Part shown: positions 10,498 through 18,381 of the stretch, piece after piece
Numbering within the stretch: position 1 is the first letter of the stretch
How the letters are laid out: every line of letters starts with the position of its first letter
Assembly (NCBI GenBank): GCA_036940085.1
Contig: JALLBK010000574.1
Coordinates: forward strand, 1 to 21,674
From: Discostella pseudostelligera
Taxonomy: Eukaryota; Bacillariophyta; Thalassiosirophyceae; Thalassiosirales; Thalassiosiraceae
Direction of reading: 5' to 3'
DNA: 21,674 nt
Notes under the pieces: model-generated
What the model was told of the DNA's origin: nothing
The model's input: the letters and a program-made list of their open reading frames with translations, nothing else
Database searches by the model: none
Translations under genes and position numbers: made by a program

Positions 10498-11262
10498 TCA
10501 CTCCTCATCCTTGGTCGACAATCCCCCCAACGCCTCGGTCACCTCCTCCGCTGCCGCCGCCTTCTCCCCATCTCCACCAGTCGGTGCATCCTCCCCGGCC
10601 AACAATCGTGCCATCTCCGCCTGGCACTCTTGATACTTCTTCTTAAACTCCTCTGCCACTTCCGAATTCGTAAACCTTAGTGCAAACACCTTCTCTTCCA
10701 ACTCTCCCTCGGCAAAATCATAACAACTCCATACCCAACTACGATCACTCCCCGCATTGGCTTCCAATACAATTCGCGGATCCAAGGCATGATTCGCAAT
10801 CACCTTCATAGTTTTTTCTTGACGCATTAAGAATCGTAGTCGTTGATGATGACGATGACGTAAGATCCGTGCATCGCCAATACCACGCTCCTTCCATGAC
10901 TTTTTACCCGTGCCCTTGTCCAGTAGAGTTTCACCGTAGAGGAAGAGTTTGGAACGGTAGGTGCATAGAGTCTCTTCTTCTTCGGTTCCAGAGTGGACTT
11001 CGACTTCGTCAAGTTGGATGATGGGTTCGAAGGTGGCGGTGCTTTCTTCTTCTTTGGGTTTGTCTTCGTCTTCTTCTCCGGTGGTGGTGACGGCGGCTTT
11101 GTCATTGGTGGCGGCAGGGGTGGGGGTGGCATCGTCAGACTTGGCAGCGGCGGCTGGCTCCTCGTCCTCCTTCTTCTCGACAGCGGCGACGGCCTCCTCT
11201 TCTTTTACCTCCTCTTCCGCCGTCGTCGTCGTGGGTGGGTTGCTCTCGTCTTCGGCCGACAT
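10498..11262 (-). CDS. RANBP1: Ran-binding protein 1 (RanBD family)
   Basis: A 254-residue single-exon protein. The family binds Ran-GTP in the cytoplasm and helps RanGAP hydrolyse the GTP, releasing export complexes and supporting spindle and nuclear-envelope functions. The first ~80 residues are acidic and Ala/Thr/Glu-rich, likely disordered. The Ran-binding domain (about residues 80-215) is clear: FEPIIQLDEVEVHSGTEEEE, a Tyr-Arg-Ser-Lys-Leu-Phe strand, WKERGIGDARILRH, RFLMRQEKTMKVIANH, then SWVWSCYDFAEGE, ending in FALRFTNSEVAEEFKKKYQE. These follow the order and spacing of animal and yeast RanBP1. The C-terminus EEVTEALGGLSTKDEE resembles the leucine-rich export signal at the end of animal RanBP1, though weaker. 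The ATG at 11262 opens a typical acidic MSAEDE start. It is divergent from the RING/MYND gene. Confidence 0.95.
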   Translation of the reverse strand: MSAEDESNPPTTTTAEEEVKEEEAVAAVEKKEDEEPAAAAKSDDATPTPAATNDKAAVTTTGEEDEDKPKEEESTATFEPIIQLDEVEVHSGTEEEETLCTYRSKLFLYGETLLDKGTGKKSWKERGIGDARILRHRHHQRLRFLMRQEKTMKVIANHALDPRIVLEANAGSDRSWVWSCYDFAEGELEEKVFALRFTNSEVAEEFKKKYQECQAEMARLLAGEDAPTGGDGEKAAAAEEVTEALGGLSTKDEE

Positions 11263-11836
11263 GGTGCTATGAATATGAATCTTTGGAGAGAGCTACTTTA
11301 TTTCGCTATCGATGATCGACGAAGATGAATGATTGTGTTTGTGTGGGTGGATGGCATGGATGGCATTGTGGGCAATGATTTCCTGTGTGGGTGGGTGGCG
11401 GTTGGTCCACAAGTTGTTGAGACAGACAGACGGTTATCAGAATTTTTGTCAAATTTTTGAAGTTCTTCAGGGAAGATTTGTACCAGATTGAAAAACATAC
11501 GTACGTAAACTCAGGATGTATGTCAGGATATCACAATATTGTGACGGACAGACTGATTCTTTTCACGAGCGCTGATTTCATTTTTGACGCTGATCGTGAT
11601 CATGCTGGTGTAGCACGGCATGGTGCACCGCCCGATCGACGCCACGGACATCGCATCGCATCGACAATGTAGAGTACTCTAATGATTAATGATGATTGGA
11701 TTCGGCAAATGAAATCCCAATAACAATAACAATAATATCCAAGTGCCATCCCCCTCAATCCATTGGAACCATCCTCCTAATCTATCTTCTATTCTCCTTG
11801 CTCACGACGACGACGACTACTACTAATCCAATCTAA
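11263..11836. promoter_or_regulatory. Divergent promoter region between RanBP1 and the RING/MYND gene
   Basis: A 574-base gap between two start codons facing away from each other, so it must hold both promoters. It contains a perfect 14-base palindrome TCACAATATTGTGA at 11531-11544, GTGGGTGG-type repeats near 11340-11400, and a CGACGACGACGACTACTACT tract just before the plus-strand ATG. It is too short to encode a missing helicase N-terminal domain. Confidence 0.6.
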
Positions 11837-14800
11837 ATGCCCATCTATCTGTGCCAGCCTGGCCTCTCGACCAAGGAGCCATGGCGTCATGGCATACAAG
11901 TCTACGCTCGTCCGTTTCCTACTAATACGGCATATTCTTCTTCTCCATCGTGCAATCGCCCCCCCTCCTCTTCGCATGAACATCATCAACACCACCAGCA
12001 ACAGCACGCACAAGCTGCAATTGCTGCTGTCTCGTCATCATCTGCGGGCGAGAGGCTACACAGACTAGGGGATAGTGGTAGCGGTGGGCCCAACCCCGGC
12101 AATGCGCCCGAACAAATTGTTGTCATCCTTCCCGCTAGCAATTACGATGATAACAACAGTGACGATCACGACGATACATCAACCACAGCTGTATCATTAT
12201 CTGCTGCTGCAGCACCAACACCGCCACCAGCAGCAACGAATGTTGGGAGACATGCATATTCAGATGCAGATGCAGACGGAAGCACTGGCGGTACCAGCGG
12301 CAGTAATAGGATAGAGAGACGACACAATAATTTCATCATGTCATTATTGCAGAATTATCTGAATGAACATCTCTCCTCCTCCTCGCCACCACCACCAACT
12401 ACTTCTACTACTTCTACTACCACATCAACTATTACTTCTCCGTCGCAGTCGCTATCCAATGGTGAAAATGATGATCGGGTGCTGATATTCTGTCCTCCAT
12501 CGACAGCTGATATTCGTTCCGAGGACAACAATACTAACGAGGAGGAGGACAATACTCCTAACTATTGTGAATGGATTGCACGCACCTTGGTCCAAGATGG
12601 CTATCGAGCAATAGCATTGCGGGGGAAGGATACTACTACTACTATATCATCTACGACGACTACTGATAATGCTGCGGAAGCCAACAAGGACGGGGGAGAG
12701 GAACGACTTCGTGATTGGGAATACGTGGTGGAAGAATTCATCTCTGGTAGGTCCAATATCGTGGTGGTGGAAGGAGGAGGAGTGGGGGAGATGACGATGG
12801 CCGAGGAGGAGAGATCGAATGCTGTTCAACAAGGAGGAGGAAAGGGTGAGTTGAAAAACACACACACGCGCCGTTCCATTCATCTCAATTCTTCCATCTC
12901 AATCAAATCTCTCTCGTACCACATACACTCACGTCGAATCATCCTCTGACCAACCTAAACACCAACAACAAAATCAATATTAGCCGAGGAATTCATCCGG
13001 GGGAAGATACTGGCAGCATCCGCCATCGCCGAAGACCAAACACATCCCTCCGATGATGATGATGAGGACGACTCCGACAGCAGTGGTGGAGGTGCCGTAA
13101 CAGGAGGTAGTGTTGTAGGAGGACCATTCCTCGTTCATCGTCGCAGGATGCATCGTCGTCAAGAGCATCCACAGCACCCACAACCCAAAATTGATATTGC
13201 CATGGTCATCAACTTGGATTTATCCCACATTGACATTCGACGCTATTCTACTAGATTATTCTACACGAAGAAATTGGTAGTTTCTCTCTTCCATCCTTCT
13301 CCACCTCGGCCATTCAACAATACCAATGAAGATACGACGACGAATACTCCTACCACGAATAGTACCATCCCCCTCCTCTCTGTCAAGGACTTGGTGGGTA
13401 TATTGCGCAAATATCGACAGAATATTCCTGGGGAGTTACTATCTTTGGCCCCTCCCCCTCCGTTAATGTCACCAAATCGTCGTTATCATCGTCAACATCA
13501 TCGACAACGCCATCATCATCAACATCGAGTAGGGGGGGTTGGGGATGCTTTGTCCGTGGTGGGAGGGGGCGGTGGAGGAGGAGATGCAGGTGACGAAGTA
13601 GGGAGGAACTTCGAAGTTGGGAATGATGGCGAGGATGACAATATGGATGCCGACAATGATGAGGATGACTATGAGGATGGGCCGGCAAGAATGCGGAGCA
13701 CGACATCTCAGCGGCGACAGCAGTACCTCCACACCACCAACAACAACAATATTCGAAATACTACTACCATGGTACGATCACATTCATCCAGTGGTTCCGG
13801 AGGTGATGATGACGATTTTGGCAATGATGGCAACAATGATAGCGAACGGTTTGATATGCTTCAATCCTCTTCCTCTAGGGTGCCTATGTCGCAGTCGGGA
13901 TATGCTCATTTTTTACCTGCTATCCAGCATGTGGTACGTCCCAACCCCGTACGGAGATTACGACACGCCGAGGTTGTATTAGTGGATCAATGTCTGACTG
14001 CGTATGGCAAAACGTGGCTACGTCTTCGTTGGCCGGGGGAATTGGGTGGATTTGCGGGATTTGTCGCGGTGGGAGGAGGAGGTTTACGCCGTGGTACCAC
14101 CGGGGATGTCGGCGACAGTGGTGGCACGTCGTCGTCTGAGAAGAAGGAGGATGCTATATTGTGTCAAGAAGTAACCGATCCAGCATCGTCAGCGCCGACG
14201 GCCGCAATGGCGAGACCAATTCCACCCCAAATTTCTTCACTCTCGTGCCCAGAAACGAATGAATATTATCCAACGTCGCTGGTGATGAAATTACTGCCAT
14301 TGTACGACGACGGATTGAGTGCGAATCAGATTGGAGATGACGAAGGAGCCTTGATGGGCACGTTAGTAATGGACAATGGGGAGGTGAGACTTGCTTGTTT
14401 GTTTTTATTGCCTTGTTCGTCGTATCATTATTTGTTGACTCATCGTTTCGCTCTCTGTTATTTTCCATCGTTTGCTGTTCTGCGTCAGCCGGTGTTCTGT
14501 CGTATTTGCAGAGAGGGATTACACGATGTAGACTACGGATTGGAGACGGCAACACCCGCATCTGCGACGCTACAGAAGTCGGGGGTCATTGCAGAAGTTG
14601 GAGGGGGAGAAGTAGCGGTGTCGGAGCAAAACACTACTGCGCCACCGACAATGGCATCTGCTCCTGCTAGATCGGGTGCATTTATCAACGCGGCCATCGA
14701 TGCACAAGACTCCAACTCTTCTGGGTCCATTTCGGAACAGGATGATCAACGACGTTCAAAATCACTCCCAACAACTAATATTACCCAATCATCATCGACG

Positions 14801-16252
14801 CTTCCTTCGCAACAATCGACATCTCAACAACTCCTTGTCAATCTCCCGCCCCTTGTTCTTCACCACCCTACTGCTGAAAATCCTCTACTTGCCCCATGCG
14901 ACTGTACAGGTTCCATGGCCTTCGTACACTACCTCTGTGTCGAGCAATGGCGCTGTAGATCTCGTCATCCAGGCGCACGGAACGGTCTGAATTGCGAAAC
15001 GTGTGGTGCGGAATACACCTTGCCCCCACCCCCATCGCGGCCAGCATCTCGTCATGACGGCCTCGGTATGGTAGGACCTAACGGCATTAATGTAATGGCC
15101 GAGGATGAATGGCTCGATGCTATGCCTCCTCATGTCTTGGCAGCTCTCCGTCGTCCTCATCCAGCTTGGCAGCTGGGGGCATGGGTGGTAAGAAAAAGGT
15201 GGCTCCGTCCGGTGGTACCTATCCTCGTGAGTCCCTTGGTAGCATTGTATTGCAGAGCTCGGAGAACCCTTAAGAAACGAGGAGTGAGCCGACGTCGGTG
15301 GGCATGTAGTTTGTGCAGGAGAAGAGCTCGATGGAAGTGCGTGCGCTGTTTGAGAAGCTATTACTGCTCGCGACAATGTCAAAATGTCAGTTGGCACATC
15401 GTGCACAAGCACGTATGTTACAAGCCCGTGAGATTCTGGTGGAGCGTGGCGATTTACACCATGTGTACATTTTTGCTTGTTCCAAGACTATTGCAGGTGA
15501 GCCGTATTTGCCTGCTGTCATCATTTGATTTGGTGGTGAGGAGGAGGTCATTGTGCTGCAATTATTTCTGACGATTCTTTGTTCACTTGTCCTTCGTTGT
15601 CGTTGTTCAGAATTTCCCTATCTATGACGCAATGGTCACACTGCTACCCATCAATTTTATTGCATTGGGAATCGTTGGTGGTGGGATCGCTTCCAGTACC
15701 AAACGCTCATTGGGTATAGACATTCGCGGTCGAATTCTTGAAATTATTGTTGTGGTGCTCACGTTGCTGCTTACCCTCGTATCGTCGGGTTTGGTGCGCG
15801 GCTACTTTGGTGATGCCTCGCGATGCTGGGGTGCGTCTTCATCTTGGCCAAGGTCTACAGAACAAAGTATGCTGGGAAGGCCTTTTCATCTTCCCCTATT
15901 GAACAATTTACTGATCGATATCCCCCTGAGGCAACTGCAAAAGTGGTATCAAAAGTGGGACTTCATCCTATCAAAATTTGGATTTGTATCCCGTCGGTTC
16001 ATCTGTGCTCCAACTCCTGATGGCAACACTGATTATTTCACTGTTGGCTGCTCGCCTTCAACACGCTCTATCAACCCACAATTCTACCTTGAAGACGACA
16101 AATGTACTGCCGACATGTCACTTGTCGTGAATGTTTGGATCGCGGCGATTGGTGTTCTGCTGATTAGAAATTTAACTAGACAGCTGCGAGGTGCGAGGAG
16201 AAACATTGCTGTGGCTGCAGAGCACCGTAGACCTCATCAACATCAAGATTAA
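11837..16252 (+). CDS. Fusion protein: degenerate helicase-C domain, RING-CH finger, MYND finger, membrane helices
   Basis: Not a family I can name; likely a membrane E3 ubiquitin ligase, judged from the RING-CH finger. Exons are 11837-12845, 12984-14383, 14489-15496 and 15611-16252, giving 1,352 codons. All splice sites are GTGAG...AG. (1) Residues ~214-490 follow a DEAD-box RecA2 domain: RVLIFCPPSTAD, LVQDGYRAIALRGKD, LRDWEYVVEEFISGRSNIVV, IAMVINLDLSHIDI, VKDLVGILRKYRQNIPGELL. The arginine-finger motif VI is lost and no RecA1 domain exists. (2) ~641-701 resembles a small SH3b-like barrel (WLRLRWPG). (3) RING-CH: CRIC at ~807, then APCDC, FVHYLCVEQW and CETCG at ~938-978, giving C4HC3 with a ~125-residue insert. 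(4) MYND, ~1077-1113: CSLC, CVRC, YYCSRQCQ, then W, H and C. (5) Membrane helices near FWWSVAIYTMCTFLLV, LLPINFIALGIVGGG, ILEIIVVVLTLLLTLVSSG and VVNVWIAAIGVLL. His, Gly and Asp runs separate the domains. The RING-CH/MYND call is firm and the helicase part moderately so. About 15818-15875 may be misread. Confidence 0.82.
12846..12983 (+). other. Intron 1 of the RING/MYND gene, 138 bases
   Basis: The donor is AAGG/GTGAGT and the acceptor ATATTAG/CC. The join makes GGGK-AEEFIRGKILAAS in frame. It interrupts the helicase-C region, which shows that the helicase-like and RING parts belong to one transcript. Confidence 0.85.
14384..14488 (+). other. Intron 2 of the RING/MYND gene, 105 bases, without stop codons
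   Basis: The donor is GAG/GTGAGA and the acceptor GCGTCAG/CCG, in phase 0. Splicing gives DNGEPVFCRIC, placing the first zinc-binding Cys pair just after the junction. The intron has no in-frame stop, so retention would insert 35 mostly hydrophobic residues. Confidence 0.8.
15497..15610 (+). other. Intron 3 of the RING/MYND gene, 114 bases
   Basis: The donor is CAG/GTGAGC and the acceptor TTGTTCAG/AAT, in phase 0. It joins VPRLLQ to NFPIYDAM. An in-frame stop at 15569-15571 means retention would truncate the protein after the first post-MYND membrane helix. Confidence 0.88.
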
Positions 16253-17531
16253 CGTAATGGAATGTTGAGCCTTAGCACAGAAGAAATTTCCCGCCGACTA
16301 CACATTATTTGTCATTTGGACCGCTCCCCGCTCCGCTCCTCACTCTTACATTGCTGCCACTGTCCTTGCATCGGTCAGCATAATCAAACAAGAACCGCAG
16401 TTCACAGCAACAGCAGTTCCTCTTTCCTGCTGCTCACCAATCAGCACCACCAACAAGCACTTTTCTTCATGACGACTACGGTTTAGACATACACTTTATG
16501 TGAACTGGAATGCTTCTGTTATTGTTTTGGCTCTGTGATTAAGACCTCCTCATTGCTTGGTGACGGTGGTCTTCGCTTTCATATTCTTTGTTGGTGAGCT
16601 CCTGTTGACTGATAGTTGATAGCTGACCTGGTACCCCTACCCAGATTGGCAGTCATTGGCTTCTTTGGTGTCTTCTTTGTTGGCTTGTAAGTTTGTCTGG
16701 TAAATGTTGGCCAGGCGATAGCAGAGAGTGTGGTGGGTGTTATGGTATCTAGGTAGTGCAATACGAGGGACGAAAAGCAAAAGAACACTCTACAATATTG
16801 TACTACATATCTAGGTCATCAACTAGATAAGACTACCGTGGTTTCATATCAAGCCGCCTAGTATGCTGGTGTCATTCTTCTCCATGATGATGAAGGATGA
16901 AGATCATGAAGGAGAGTGATGGGAGGAAAAGATCATGATAAGGATGGATGATGATGATGAGGAGGTTGAATGAAGAAATCCAACAAATTCCATGACATCG
17001 ACTCATCATCCTTGCCTTCTTCTTTGCCGCCGTGTTTACACAGTGCACAGCGACATCCTCATTGTTGTTCTTACTTGTGGTGGGTGGTGGTTGTCCTCAT
17101 TGCATCGTCTCAAGTAGTGACTGGTCGTTTGATAAAGATGACAGCACTCTCATTTCTTTCTCACACAGCAATACACCACACACCACCTCTTGCTTTCCCA
17201 ACTACAATGATCGATGCCACCAAGGAAGATGGGAAGCAACAGCAATCATACCACTGTCTATCATGATTGTTGTTCTTGAGATTGTTCAGCCGCCTTCTTT
17301 GCTGCTGGGCGTTGTCCCCCGCCTGCCGCCCACCACACAGCAGGAGCAGCCCAGCGGTCTCACGCTCTAGCATCCTTGCTCTCATCTCTCATCCCATTGT
17401 TCCACCAGCAAGTTGCTAATCATGACCAACCTCGGCAGCACAATAATTAACTACTACTGCCACCACCAACACCATGATGCAGCTTTGCGGTTGGACCATT
17501 CGATATTCCATATTTCCTTGAAATTAATGAT
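16253..17531. other. Intergenic, no supported gene
   Basis: Downstream of the RING/MYND gene. It contains a purine-rich block of GATGATG, GGATGAA and GATCATGA units (about 16881-16975) and CAC/CAA-type trinucleotide stretches. Open frames of 60-110 codons on both strands are low in complexity and were not accepted. Confidence 0.5.
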
Positions 17532-17686
17532 AGAGTGGTTTTAAACACCGATTTCATCGCGACGCGTATGCGACGCAAATGCGTCGCAGCATCGAGGTTG
17601 TACTAGATCCCACACAGCTCCTACGTGCGCGACGCCAATTGAGACGCGACGTTGGTGCGACGCAAATGGGTGTTTAAAACCACTCT
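17532..17686. mobile_element. 155-bp foldback element (MITE)
   Basis: The left end AGAGTGGTTTTAAACACC (17532-17549) is the exact reverse complement of the right end. With one mismatch the inverted repeat extends to 23 bases, ending in ATTT/AAAT. GAT occurs directly outside both ends (17529-17531 and 17687-17689), consistent with a 3-base target duplication. The interior is rich in GCGACGC/GCGTCGC and has a nested palindrome at 17569-17588 (9-base arms, AA centre). It is too short to code for a transposase. A 3-base duplication is typical of PIF/Harbinger-type elements, but the superfamily is not certain. Confidence 0.8.
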
Positions 17687-17749
17687 GATGGCAGAGGATG
17701 GCGAAGCACGCAGATCGTCATGGCGGCCTTTCAGTGGACTCGACTGCTT

Positions 17750-17797
17750 CCACGTGGCGGGGAATTGGCGGGGAAGATCGCGCGTGCGCGCGCGAAA
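17750..17797. promoter_or_regulatory. GC-rich block with G-box and E2F-type site upstream of PLK
   Basis: CCACGTGG (17750-17757) is a perfect palindromic G-box. GCGCGAAA (17790-17797) is the reverse complement of TTTCGCGC, an E2F/DP consensus site. Between them are two GGCGGGGAA-like boxes and an alternating CGCGCGTGCGCGCGCG run. The block lies about 585-630 bases before the PLK ATG, so it is promoter-proximal only if the 5' untranslated region is long. Confidence 0.45.
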
Positions 17798-18381
17798 CCT
17801 TTGCCTAATTTACCTACTCTACTTTTTACGTAGTAGATAAGAAAGTTTGCTGCGACATCGAAAACCTTCTAATTTAGCAAGTTTCCCAATTCAAACTATT
17901 AAGTATCTTTCCGACGCTCGTTTGGCGAGGCGGAGGCAACCAACGTCCACAGCGCGATCACAACTGCTGCCAACGACATCAAAACACCAAGCCAACAACA
18001 ACCAACAAGAAGCACCATGTTTCACAGAAAAATACTGGCACACCTCCCGCCAACGGAATGGCATCGATCGACGGCCCAGCCAATCGAATCCAAAAGCCAA
18101 GGAGATCATCCAACAATAAAACGGCATAACACTCTTCCAAGGCAAGGAGGGTGATATCTCATTCACCTCTCGTCGTCGATTGATTTCAATATTAATCTCA
18201 TCGAATTATTCAGAAAACCGTCATGATACCTACGCATTCGAGCTTGATCGGCTTCGGAGAGAATTATTATTGCATCGTTGGATGAAGGTTTGAGAGATCG
18301 ACGAAAGCAGTCATTACCACCCTCGTGGAACTCTACTTCTTGAACTAGTATCTCCTATCGACATCGCCATCATAATCAACG
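17798..18381 (+). other. Probable PLK 5' untranslated and promoter sequence
   Basis: These 584 bases have no convincing coding frame. Short open frames on both strands (about 60-90 codons) lack recognisable features. Several CATCG/TCGA-rich stretches occur just before the ATG. Confidence 0.4.

Noticed and set aside
16970..17370. Two overlapping ~100-codon plus-strand frames with a hydrophobic stretch upstream of PLK
   Set aside because: They are low in complexity, compete with each other in two frames, and have no splice signals or recognisable domain.
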